From: SCTD01 sp963784675
GTDB lineage: Bacteria; Actinomycetota; Actinomycetes; Mycobacteriales; SCTD01
Direction: 5' to 3'
Length of the DNA stretch: 64,000 bases
NCBI GenBank assembly: GCA_963784675.1
Contig: CAWASE010000019.1
Coordinates: 806,001 to 870,000 of the forward strand
Below are positions 44,913 to 52,815 of this stretch, in pieces. The notes below the pieces were generated by a model that saw only the letters and a program-made list of their open reading frames with translations, made no database searches and had not been told where the DNA came from. The translations under genes and the position numbers were made by a program. Numbering within the stretch: position 1 is the stretch's first letter; each line of letters starts with the position of its first letter.

Positions 44913-45569
44913 GTGCCCTACACCGGAGACGTCACCGTCGGCGGTCCCGCTGACGTCCGTGAGACGCCTGGGCTGACGATCACCAAGGTCGCCACGCCGC
45001 CGTTCGAGAACAACTGCTACCTGCTGCGCTGCACCGCGACCGGCGACACCCTGCTGGTCGACGCCGCCGGCGACGCCCCGCTGCTGGTCTCACTGATCGG
45101 CGACGGCCGGCTGGTCGGTGTCGTCGAGACGCACGGGCACTGGGACCACGTGCAGGCGTTGGCCGAGGTCGTCGCGGCCACCGGCGCGCCGGTGCTCGTA
45201 CACCCCGGCGACGCCGGTGACCTGCCCGTGCCGGCGGACCGGCTGCTGCACGACGGCGACGTCGTCACGGTGGGTGAGGCCACCCTGACGGTGCTGCACC
45301 TGGAAGGACACACCCCGGGCAGCGTCGCGCTGCTGTACGAGGGTGACAGCGAGCGTGCGCACCTGTGGAGCGGCGACAGCCTGTTCCCGGGCGGGCCCGG
45401 CAACACGGAGAAGGACCCCGTCCGGTTCGGGCAGCTGATGGACGATCTGGAGCGCAAGGTCTTCGGCCCGCTGCCAGACGCGACGTGGGTCTATCCGGGC
45501 CACGGCCTGGACACGACGGTGGGCGACGAGCGGGCCGGCGTACCGGAGTGGCGCGAACGGGGCTGGTAG
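44913..45569 (+). CDS. MBL-fold metallohydrolase (glyoxalase II-like)
   Basis: A 218-aa metallo-beta-lactamase-fold hydrolase. The metal-binding motif reads THGHWDH, followed by the downstream His in LEGHTPGS, Asp in WSGDSLFPGG and His in VYPGHGLDT, so both zinc sites look complete. The start VATPPFENNCYLLRC is typical of glyoxalase II-like hydrolases in actinobacteria. The GTG at 44913 has AGGAGG six bases upstream. It is divergent from the LPATG gene and has no obvious operon partner. Confidence 0.9.
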   Translation: MPYTGDVTVGGPADVRETPGLTITKVATPPFENNCYLLRCTATGDTLLVDAAGDAPLLVSLIGDGRLVGVVETHGHWDHVQALAEVVAATGAPVLVHPGDAGDLPVPADRLLHDGDVVTVGEATLTVLHLEGHTPGSVALLYEGDSERAHLWSGDSLFPGGPGNTEKDPVRFGQLMDDLERKVFGPLPDATWVYPGHGLDTTVGDERAGVPEWRERGW

Positions 45570-45778
45570 AGCGGGCTCTTGCCGGACCGGTACCTGGATC
45601 CTCTGGTTGCTCGACGTGTCCGGTCTTGGATCCCAGGACGTCCGTACGTCGCGGAGCCAGGCTCGACGCACGCGACACACCGGCAGCCGTGACGGCCGAA
45701 TCCCGCGGACCGGGTCGCTTGCGCCGGCCACCCTCGCGGGTGTAGTACCGGTGAGCCATCGAATCCTGGGGGGGAATC

Positions 45779-46675
45779 ATGCGCATCACCCGTCGCCGGA
45801 CCGCACTCGCGGCCGCCGCACTGCTCGCCGTCACGGGGGCCGCTGCCGTTCAGCAAGCGGCCGTCGCCGACGAGGACACCTCGAGGGGGACCTACCAGGT
45901 CGTCATCACCAACCTGACGAACGGCCAGCCCATGTCCGGGCCGGTGGTCGCCACCCACCGCGGCAAGGGCGCCGTGTTCGAGCTGGGCGCGCCGGCCAGC
46001 TACGGCGTGGTCCAGATCGCCGAGAACGGCAACAACGAGCCGCTGTGGAAGCAGCTGAACTACCTCAAGGCCCAAGGGCAGATCATCGACGTAGCCGACT
46101 ACCGGATCACCAGGCGGCCGCCCAGCTACCCCGGTCCGGTGCCGCTGTCGGCTCGCGGCCTTCCGTCCGCAGGCGCCTTCCCGGCCGCGACCCAGCCGAT
46201 GAGCCTGGTCGCCGACCGAGGATCGCGGCTGTCATGGGTGTCCATGCTCGTGTGCACCAACGACGGCTTCACCGGCGGCGACAGTCTCAAGCTGCCGGGG
46301 GCCGTCGGCGAGACCGTCATCTACAGCGCCTACGCCTATGAGACCAGCACCGAGACCGACAACCAGCTGCTGGCGAACATCATGGTGCCCTGCCAGCGCC
46401 TCAGCGGACGCAGTCCCGCCGATGGCGCTCCCGGGCAGAACGTCAGCACGACTGCTGCCTTCCCCGGTCCTGGCACGTTCCCCGACCCGGGAACGGGCGC
46501 GGCGGCCGCGCAGTACCCCGGCACCGTCGAGGGTGGCGTGATCGTGCGGCACCCGGGCATCCGGGCCGGCCTGGGCGACCTCGGTGCTCCGACCGGAAGC
46601 CCGAGCAACGACAACCTGTTCCGCTGGGACACCAACGCCCCTGTCGCCTCGATCTCGATCAAGCGGACGAGCTGA
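45779..46675 (+). CDS. Secreted spondin-domain protein
   Basis: A 298-aa exported protein. The signal peptide RRRTALAAAALLAVTGAAAV ends near QQAAVADE. The mature part begins TYQVVITNLTNGQPMSGPVVATH, the typical start of the spondin_N domain, which also includes the later WVSMLVCTNDGFTGGDSLKLP with the conserved TNDGF metal-site sequence. No other domain is seen, so it is probably a free secreted protein of unknown ligand. A strong GGGGGG site precedes the ATG. The 200-bp upstream spacer holds no gene. Confidence 0.85.
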   Translation: MRITRRRTALAAAALLAVTGAAAVQQAAVADEDTSRGTYQVVITNLTNGQPMSGPVVATHRGKGAVFELGAPASYGVVQIAENGNNEPLWKQLNYLKAQGQIIDVADYRITRRPPSYPGPVPLSARGLPSAGAFPAATQPMSLVADRGSRLSWVSMLVCTNDGFTGGDSLKLPGAVGETVIYSAYAYETSTETDNQLLANIMVPCQRLSGRSPADGAPGQNVSTTAAFPGPGTFPDPGTGAAAAQYPGTVEGGVIVRHPGIRAGLGDLGAPTGSPSNDNLFRWDTNAPVASISIKRTS

Positions 46676-46846
46676 CCTCGCGACGGTGCCCGCCAGGTGC
46701 ACGAGACGCTGACGGCGCTGCTGCACTCTCTCGGGACCTCGGCCGTCCAGGGTCGCGCGGCGTTCCCGCAGGCCTGAGCCGCCGCGCGTCTGCTGAGCGA
46801 CCGGGCGCACGTGCGACCGCTCCGACGGGTCTGGGAGGCTTCGCAG

Positions 46847-47308
46847 ATGTCCTTGCAGGTGGATGTCGTCAGCTCGGACGATCCCGACGCGGCCAGGTTG
46901 GTGCGCGCTCAGATGCGTGAGCTGATGGAGACCTGGCAGCACCGTGTCGTGCACGAGGACGAGGTCACCGTCGAGCTCGGTCCTGAGCCGACGGCCGGAC
47001 TGGCGCTCCTCGCGGTGGCCAGACGAGACCGCGAGCCGGTCGGGTGCGGAGGCCTACGGGTCGTCGGCGACGTCGGAGAGCTCACCAAGATGTTCGTGGT
47101 GCCCCTCGCGCGCGGGACCGGCGTCGGAGAGGCGCTCGTCGGGACCCTCGAGCAGCAAGCTCGCGAAAGGGGACTGCGGCAGATGCGGCTGGATACCCGT
47201 GCCGACCTGCCACATCCGGCTCGGCTGTACCGCAGGCTGGGCTACCAGGAGGTCGAACCGTGGCACGACGGCCCCTACGCCGACCACTTCTTCTGCAAGG
47301 TTCTCTGA
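46847..47308 (+). CDS. GNAT-family N-acetyltransferase
   Basis: A 153-aa GNAT enzyme. The beta4 and acetyl-CoA region reads GELTKMFVVPLARGTGVGEALVGTLEQQA, and the C-terminus has MRLDTRADLPHPARLYRRLGYQEV, the usual acetyl-CoA lid. The ATG at 46847 is chosen because GGGAGG lies about eight bases upstream. It resembles the small putative acetyltransferases common in actinobacteria; the substrate is unknown. Confidence 0.9.
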   Translation: MSLQVDVVSSDDPDAARLVRAQMRELMETWQHRVVHEDEVTVELGPEPTAGLALLAVARRDREPVGCGGLRVVGDVGELTKMFVVPLARGTGVGEALVGTLEQQARERGLRQMRLDTRADLPHPARLYRRLGYQEVEPWHDGPYADHFFCKVL

Positions 47309-47321
47309 GGCCCTGCGTCGT

Positions 47322-47690
47322 TCAACGTGACGAAGGCGCGCGCTCTGCACCAGCGCCGGCGAGAGATGCGCCCGCCGTCAGTCCCGCGGCGGAGAGGACC
47401 GCAAGGCCGCCGAGGACCAGGCCGAGAACTCCGCTGCTGTTGCCGGCCGCCATCACCGCGACAGACGTCGCGACGTTGGCCACGCCCACGCCGAGCACCA
47501 CCGACGGGGCTCGGTCGACGCGCGTGAGCAGGACGACGAAAGCGACCAGCCCGAGGACGCCCAGAACCGTGGCCGGCCACTGCAGCCAGGGCGGGACGTC
47601 GTCGTCCGAGGCGGCGAAGGCCGACGGGAGGTTTGCCAGCGCCATCAGCAGAGTGCTGACCAGCGCGGTGACGCGGAGGCCGCGCTTCAT
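47322..47690 (-). CDS. Small integral membrane protein of unknown function
   Basis: A 122-aa protein with about three to four hydrophobic segments (GLRVTALVSTLLMALANL, WPATVLGVLGLVAFVVLL, SVVLGVGVANVATSVAVMAAG, GVLGLVLGGLAVLSAAGL). I do not recognise a family. Its start overlaps the VOC gene by 4 bp, so it is co-translated with that protein and should answer to the same TetR-type regulator. Confidence 0.75.
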   Translation of the reverse strand: MKRGLRVTALVSTLLMALANLPSAFAASDDDVPPWLQWPATVLGVLGLVAFVVLLTRVDRAPSVVLGVGVANVATSVAVMAAGNSSGVLGLVLGGLAVLSAAGLTAGASLAGAGAERAPSSR

Positions 47691-48175
47691 GCCTGGTGCT
47701 CCAGCTCACGCCGCGCCGCGGTGCCGACGGCGTCCTCGACGACAAGCACGTCCCCGGGGCTGGGGTCGGTGTGGTGCGCCAGCGTGTAGAAGCGGACCTC
47801 GTGCCCGTCAGGGTCGTGCAGCATGGGAAGGACCCAACCGTTGGTCGCGAAGTGGACCCCGGCGTGCGCTTCACCGAGGTCGGACAGGCGCTCCGCGAGG
47901 GCGTCCATCGCTTCCTTGTCGGGGACGCCGAGGGAGAAGTAGTCGAAGCCGGCCGCGGCCTTCGCCCGCTCCGGCTCGAGACGGAGGGCGAAAGACGGAC
48001 CACCGTCGGGGTGCTCCATGACCAGGCCCATCAACCGCCCCTCCTCCCGGAACTCCTGCACCAACCGGTAACCCAGGCGCGAGCCGTACCAGGCGAGCGA
48101 ACGTTCGAGATCGGTGACCGGGAGCTTGAGGTGGTGGACGCCGGCGAGGCGGGGTGCCGTCGGGCTGGTGGTCAT
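47687..48175 (-). CDS. VOC-family (glyoxalase-like) protein
   Basis: A 162-aa VOC protein. The first beta-alpha-beta module reads HHLKLPVTDLERSLAWYGSRLGYRLV, and the second ends MLHDPDGHEVRFYTL. The metal-ligand pattern H near the start and E near the end (GHEVRFY) is like glyoxalase I and dioxygenases. The ATG at 48175 has GGAGGAG just upstream. It is divergent from a TetR-type gene, and twin operators lie between the two starts, so it is a likely target of that repressor. The substrate is unknown. Confidence 0.88.
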   Translation of the reverse strand: MTTSPTAPRLAGVHHLKLPVTDLERSLAWYGSRLGYRLVQEFREEGRLMGLVMEHPDGGPSFALRLEPERAKAAAGFDYFSLGVPDKEAMDALAERLSDLGEAHAGVHFATNGWVLPMLHDPDGHEVRFYTLAHHTDPSPGDVLVVEDAVGTAARRELEHQA

Positions 48176-48188
48176 GACTCTCCTCCGA

Positions 48189-48203
48189 TGCAGTCGCACT
48201 GCA
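48189..48203. promoter_or_regulatory. TetR-type operator, copy 1
   Basis: TGCAGTCGCACTGCA, a perfect 6-3-6 inverted repeat, located next to the start of the VOC gene. It matches the second copy at 48214-48228 in both arms, which argues strongly for a repressor site. Confidence 0.8.
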
Positions 48204-48213
48204 ATTGCGTTTA

Positions 48214-48228
48214 TGCAGTTAGACTGCA
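48214..48228. promoter_or_regulatory. TetR-type operator, copy 2
   Basis: TGCAGTTAGACTGCA, the same arms (TGCAGT/ACTGCA) with a different 3-base spacer, immediately upstream of the regulator's GTG. The centres of the two copies are 25 bp apart, about two and a half helical turns. Confidence 0.8.
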
Positions 48229-48232
48229 ACTC

Positions 48233-48871
48233 GTGGCCGGGCCTGTCAAGAGCAGTAGGGAAACGCGGGCCGAGCGCACGGAAGGCCGCATCGTCGCGGC
48301 AGCCGCCGGGCTGTTCGTGAGCCGCGGCTACCGCAGCACCACGCTGACCGATGTCGCAGCCGCCGCCGGCGTCTCGGACCGCACCATCTACGTGCGCTTC
48401 GCCAGCAAGCCCGACCTGCTCAAGCGCGTCATGGACGTCGCTGTCGTCGGAGACACGCGTCCGGTCCCGCTGGCCGACCGCGACTGGGTCGCGGTCTCGA
48501 CCACCGCGCCCGGGCTCGATGCGCGCATCGCCGCGGATGCGGCGGGCACGACCGCCCTGTTCGTCCGGCTGGCACCGCTGCTCGCCGTCGCCCTCACCGT
48601 CGAACCGGACGAACCGGTCATCGCCGAGTCCGCCCGCGCGGGTCGCGCCAGCGTCCGCGCAGCGACGCAGCGCTTCTGGTCCGCCGTGCGCCGGGACGGC
48701 CTGGCCCATCCCGACGTCGACGTCGAGTGGGTGATCGCCACGTGCAGCGTGCTGGGCACGCCGGAGACCTACCTGCAGCTGAGCAGGAGCACGGACTGGA
48801 CCCCGGCCGACTACGAGCGGTGGCGCTGCCGCACATGGCGGCACTTCGCGACGACACCGTCGCAAGCATGA
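48233..48871 (+). CDS. TetR-family transcriptional regulator
   Basis: A 212-aa TetR-type regulator. The N-terminal helix-turn-helix reads RTEGRIVAAAAGLFVSRGYRSTTLTDVAAAAGVSDRTIYVRFASKPDLL, a textbook match. The C-terminal ligand-binding domain is all-helical and unclassified. The GTG at 48233 is chosen because it starts just after the operator copy, four bases on; a longer start would run through the operators. It is divergent from the VOC/membrane-protein pair, which is the typical layout for a repressor controlling its neighbour and itself. Confidence 0.93.
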   Translation: MAGPVKSSRETRAERTEGRIVAAAAGLFVSRGYRSTTLTDVAAAAGVSDRTIYVRFASKPDLLKRVMDVAVVGDTRPVPLADRDWVAVSTTAPGLDARIAADAAGTTALFVRLAPLLAVALTVEPDEPVIAESARAGRASVRAATQRFWSAVRRDGLAHPDVDVEWVIATCSVLGTPETYLQLSRSTDWTPADYERWRCRTWRHFATTPSQA

Positions 48872-49034
48872 CGACGTCCCGGCCTGGTGCGCTGGACGGA
48901 GGGCGGCCGCGCTGAGGACCGCCGGCCCTGTCAGGCGACCCACCGGCACTCGCGCACCAGTCCTGGACCCGGACCCTCATCGACCTGGTGCGCCCCCGGC
49001 CGCCCAGAACGATGACGAACGGCCGGGTCCTGCG

Positions 49035-50011
49035 TCAGCTCGCGACCGCTAGCCTCGAACCGCCTGTCCGCGCACGTCGCTTGGCTGCGTACATGGCCTC
49101 GTCTGCCTCCACGAGGGCACCGGGGATGCCCGCGGGCAGGGTGGCGGCCGCCCAACCGAAGGAGCCGGCGACACCGACCGCCCGCAACGCTCGAGACAGC
49201 GCCGCCACGCGGGCGACAGCATGGTGCTCCTCGCAGTTCGGCAGCAAGATGCCGAACTCGTCGCCGCCGAGACGCGCCAGCACGTCGGTGCTCCGGACCG
49301 AGGCGCGAAGCGCTCGGGCCGCGCGGCGGAGGTACTCGTCGCCGGCCGCGTGACCCTGGCCGTCGTTGATCTTCTTCAGGTTGTCCAGATCGGCCATCAC
49401 CACCACCATCGGGTCGCCCAGCAGGGCGAAGCGTTCGGCATGGGCCGTCAGGCTCCGGTCCCAGGCCCGGCGGTTGGCCAGTCCGGTGAGGACGTCGGTC
49501 TCCGCCGCGGTACGACAATCGAGGGCCTCCACAGAGGCCAACGACCTCGCCCGCTCGGCCGAAGGACCATCGTCAACAGCTGCCCGAGCAGCTGCAGCAG
49601 CGGGCCGGCTGCCAGGAGCCGCGGGTCGTCGGACCGGATCTGCGGATCGATCCCGCAGACGGCACCGAACAGCCGGCCGTCCGGTTCCATGATCGTCGTT
49701 CCCGCGTACGACCCGATCTCGACCAGCTCGTTGACGCCCGCAGCGGCGTAGACCGGAACGCGCATGGCGTCCGGAGCCACAGGCGGCGCAGTTCCCGCAG
49801 CCATGTGGATGCAGAAGCTCTCCGCCCAAGGGTGGGATCCCCCCTGCTCGGCGCCGTAGACGTTGTCTTCGAGGTACAGGTAGGTCTGCCTGCCGTTCTC
49901 GACTCGGGTGACCGCCCAGAACCCCATCGGGACGTTGTCCCGAAGGTGCAGCAGCACTGCTCTGGCTGCGGCGTCGAAGGTCATGGCCGGCGTGAACAGC
50001 GGGATGCTCAT
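49035..50011 (-). CDS. GAF-GGDEF diguanylate cyclase (frameshifted as sequenced)
   Basis: Restored length is about 325 aa. Residues 1-150 (MSIPLFTPAMTFDAAARAVL to RSDDPRLLAAGPLLQLLGQLL) form a GAF domain. The second half is a complete diguanylate cyclase: DVLTGLANRRAWDR, metal/GTP residues in DLDNLKKINDGQGHAAGDEYL, and the active loop LGGDEF. An inhibitory I-site RSTD lies five residues before GGDEF. The two halves read in different frames; the switch at about 49551-49564 fits one missing base. The GAF frame alone would stop the protein short of the catalytic part. It shares its strand with the GGDEF-EAL gene upstream. Confidence 0.85.
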
Positions 50012-50108
50012 GATCGTCGTTCCAGGGTGCAACTCATGATGTCGTGTCGACACCGCACCAAACCGCCTGAACGTTCTGCCCGAACATGCCGCAGGAACGG
50101 CTCGATAT

Positions 50109-50124
50109 GACCAGAGGACTGGTC
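50109..50124 (-). terminator. Hairpin downstream of the GGDEF-EAL gene
   Basis: GACCAG (50109-50114) and CTGGTC (50119-50124) form a 6-bp stem with a 4-base loop, 15 bases past the stop codon of the GGDEF-EAL gene on the minus strand. It may separate that gene from the following GAF-GGDEF gene. Confidence 0.4.
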
Positions 50125-50139
50125 GGTCCGGTGGGTCTG

Positions 50140-52491
50140 TCAGGGGGCCAGATGCCTCGCGACGGTGATAGCCGTCCATCGCGTGCCCCGGGCGGTCTGC
50201 ATGCCGTTGGCGTTCAGCGCTGCGGCGATCGTGTGGAGAGAGGCGCCGGCTTGCTGCAGCTCGACCATCCGGTCGCGGACGGTGGCGTCGACAACCGTGC
50301 GAGCCCGGTGCTGCGTCGCTCGCGGGACCGCCGCGGGACGCGGCACCTGTCGGCACCTGTCGATGGCCTCGGCGATCGAGCCCAGCGGCACCGCCGGGGA
50401 CCACAGGTACCCCTGCCCCAGGCGACAACCCATGCCGCGCAGCGCAGCGTACTGCTCGGCCGTCTCGATCCCCTCGGCCACGGACGTCGCGTGCACGGCA
50501 TCCGCGAGCGCAACGACGCTGGCGCAGATCGCGTGATCGGCGCTGTTGTCCGGCAGCGGGGCCACGAAGGCTCGATCGATCTTGATCGCCCCGATGGGGT
50601 AGCGGCGCAGGTACAGCAGAGAGCTGAACCCGGTGCCGAAGTCGTCGATCGCGAGCTGCACACCGAGTCCATGCAGCTCCGCGAGCACCACTGCGGCGAC
50701 GTCCTCATCCTGCATGATCGCCGACTCCGTGACCTCCAGCACCAGCAGGCGCGGGTCCAGCCCGCTGGAGCCCAGGGCGTGCCTCACGTGCGCCACGACG
50801 CCGTGATCGGTGAGCTGCCGCGTGGACAGGTTGACCGCCACGTGCATCCCTGCGGTCGGGCCCTGCATCGCCGCGATCTCGGTACACGCCTGCGTCAGGG
50901 TCCACTCCCCCAGCGGGACGATGAGACCGCTGCTCTCAGCGACAGGGATGAACTGGTCGGGCGAGAGGAGTCCCCTGACCGGATGGTTCCAGCGCACCAG
51001 GGCCTCCAGCCCCACCACGCTGCCGCTGGCGAGGTCGATGACGGGCTGATAGTGCAGCACCAGCTGCTCCGCCTCGATCGCGTTCCGCAGCTCAGACTCG
51101 ACGCCGAGTCGCTCGAGCTCGGCGCGGTCAGGGTCGCGCGCGTAGTCCTCGATCCGGTCTCGTCCGCGCTGCTTCGCCTGGTGCATCGCGGTATCCGCCG
51201 CCTGGATCAGCTGCTCACCGGTCTGGACGTCCCGACTCGTGGCCACACCGACGCTCGCGGTGAGGAAGATGGGCGTGTCCTCCACGACGAACGGTGCGCT
51301 CAGCGTCGTCGTCAAGCGCTCGGCGAGCTCTCGCGCCTGGATCTGCTCGTCCAGGTCGCGCCAGACGACCACGAACTCGTCGCCGCCGAACTTCGCCAGA
51401 GTGTCTCCTGCGCGCAGCGAGCTCGACAGCCGCCAGCCAACCTGCATGAGTACCGCGTCACCCGCTCGATGCCCCAGGCTGGTGTTGACACGCTTGAAGA
51501 AGTCCAGGTCGACGAAACCTACGCCGACGGCTGTGCCTCGACGTCGAGCATCGAGCAGAGCCTGCCGCAGACGGTCCCTGAGCAGGGTTCGGTTCGGCAG
51601 TCCCGTCAGGTCGTCGTGCAGCACCTCATGGCTGAGGGCGGCCTGAGCCTGGTGCATCGCTGTCACGTCGACATGGGTGAGGACGGCTCCCCCGGCAGCC
51701 CGATCCGCCCAGGGAGTGATCCGCACGCTGAACCAGCGCTCCTCGCTCTGGCTGTGGCACGGGTACTCGTACTCGAAACGCTCGCTCTCGCCGCCCAGCA
51801 CCTCACGCAGGCCGGCCGCCACCAGCCGGGCGTCCAACCGGTCCCGCGTGGACGTTCCTGCGTCGCTCTGCCCAACGTTGTCGCACAGCTGCAGGTAGTT
51901 CACCGGTCTCGACTCGCGCAGCCCTCCGTCGTTGGCTACGGCGAACTCGTGCCAGGCTCGGTTGCGGAAGACGATCAATCCCTGGGCGTCGACGGCACAG
52001 GTCGACGCCTCGAGCGCGTCCAGGATTCCGCGTGCCGACGACGACGACGGTCCGGTCGGGCTCGTAGGCAGATGCTGGAGCAGCTTCCGGAGCGCTTGGG
52101 CGAGCTCGGTCTCGCCGTCCGCTCGGTCTGCCCCGATCGCCTCGCGGTGCACCAGCTGCCACAGCTGGCTGCTCCCGTCCTGGGCGACTCCCAACGCTAG
52201 GAGCGGCTGCTGCAGGTACTCGTCGCTCAGTCGGGGTGAGCCGACGAGCAGCGGCGGACCCACGACGACTTCGAGGAGCGCCTCGTAGCGGCCGCTGCGC
52301 AGCTCCTCCAGCGCCTGACCGGCATCGGACAGCTCCTTGACGTCGACGTCAGGAAGACCCTGTGCCAGCCGACGGGACAGGTCTGCCGCGTCGGCCCCGC
52401 CTGAAGCCAAGACGAGGATCCGGGACCGACGTGTTCTCTGCGCGCGCGCGGGAGAGGGCCTCGGATCGGCTCGGACCATCGCGTCGCGCAT
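50140..52491 (-). CDS. PAS-GGDEF-EAL protein with C-terminal recombinase-like helix-turn-helix
   Basis: A 783-aa cytoplasmic c-di-GMP protein. Domains in order: an N-terminal Rossmann/receiver-like region (RILVLASGGADAADLSRRL, about 20-150) without clear phospho-Asp; a PAS domain (about 155-285); a GGDEF domain with intact FGGDEF and I-site RAGD; an EAL domain with EALVRW, DDFGTG and AEGIETAEQ, so synthesis and breakdown are both possible. The last 50 residues (MVELQQAGASLHTIAAALN, then TARGTRWTAITVARHL) are a helix-turn-helix of the type found in serine recombinases. The ATG at 52491 is preferred to the GTG at 52524 because GAGGAGG lies five bases upstream. Confidence 0.9.
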   Translation of the reverse strand: MRDAMVRADPRPSPARAQRTRRSRILVLASGGADAADLSRRLAQGLPDVDVKELSDAGQALEELRSGRYEALLEVVVGPPLLVGSPRLSDEYLQQPLLALGVAQDGSSQLWQLVHREAIGADRADGETELAQALRKLLQHLPTSPTGPSSSSARGILDALEASTCAVDAQGLIVFRNRAWHEFAVANDGGLRESRPVNYLQLCDNVGQSDAGTSTRDRLDARLVAAGLREVLGGESERFEYEYPCHSQSEERWFSVRITPWADRAAGGAVLTHVDVTAMHQAQAALSHEVLHDDLTGLPNRTLLRDRLRQALLDARRRGTAVGVGFVDLDFFKRVNTSLGHRAGDAVLMQVGWRLSSSLRAGDTLAKFGGDEFVVVWRDLDEQIQARELAERLTTTLSAPFVVEDTPIFLTASVGVATSRDVQTGEQLIQAADTAMHQAKQRGRDRIEDYARDPDRAELERLGVESELRNAIEAEQLVLHYQPVIDLASGSVVGLEALVRWNHPVRGLLSPDQFIPVAESSGLIVPLGEWTLTQACTEIAAMQGPTAGMHVAVNLSTRQLTDHGVVAHVRHALGSSGLDPRLLVLEVTESAIMQDEDVAAVVLAELHGLGVQLAIDDFGTGFSSLLYLRRYPIGAIKIDRAFVAPLPDNSADHAICASVVALADAVHATSVAEGIETAEQYAALRGMGCRLGQGYLWSPAVPLGSIAEAIDRCRQVPRPAAVPRATQHRARTVVDATVRDRMVELQQAGASLHTIAAALNANGMQTARGTRWTAITVARHLAP

Positions 52492-52707
52492 GCTCGCCTC
52501 CTCAGCCGCAGAAGCCTCCAGCACGGCACGGTGCCCAGAGCAGTACGGGCAGAGGCGGCCGGGTCAAGGACTTGTGGTGGGGCAGTCGATGCAGAAGCCC
52601 TGCCCCGGCCGCCTGTCGACAAACAACGGCTGGGGATCCATGATCATCCGGGGTAGGGTGCACCAGGCCGTGCAGCCGTAGGGCCGCGTAGAGCGAGGAA
52701 CGCTCGG

Positions 52708-52815
52708 ATGCAACCTCACGACACGACCGAAGGTCTGGGTCCCGACCACGCTCCCAGCGTCCCTGTCGACCTGGCGGCGGCGAGCGGTCCCGCCGCCCGG
52801 GGTGCACGATGCTGA
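52708..52815 (+). CDS. Possible leader peptide before the STAS-GAF-ANTAR gene
   Basis: A 35-codon open reading frame with a GAGGAA site 8-9 bases before its ATG. Its stop codon overlaps the start of the following regulator gene by 7 bp, which would couple translation. The peptide (MQPHDTTEGLGPDHAPSVP...) matches no family I know. It may be chance in this GC-rich sequence. Confidence 0.25.
   Translation: MQPHDTTEGLGPDHAPSVPVDLAAASGPAARGARC

Noticed and set aside
46676..46780. In-frame continuation of about 34 codons after the spondin gene stop (contains VHETLTALLHSLGTSAVQG)
   Set aside because: It has no start or ribosome site of its own and no recognised family. It could be a remnant of another gene, but the length is too short to support this.
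50140..50300. A serine recombinase gene or remnant near the GGDEF-EAL gene
   Set aside because: Only the helix-turn-helix part is present, in frame with the EAL domain. No recombinase catalytic domain or attachment site is seen.
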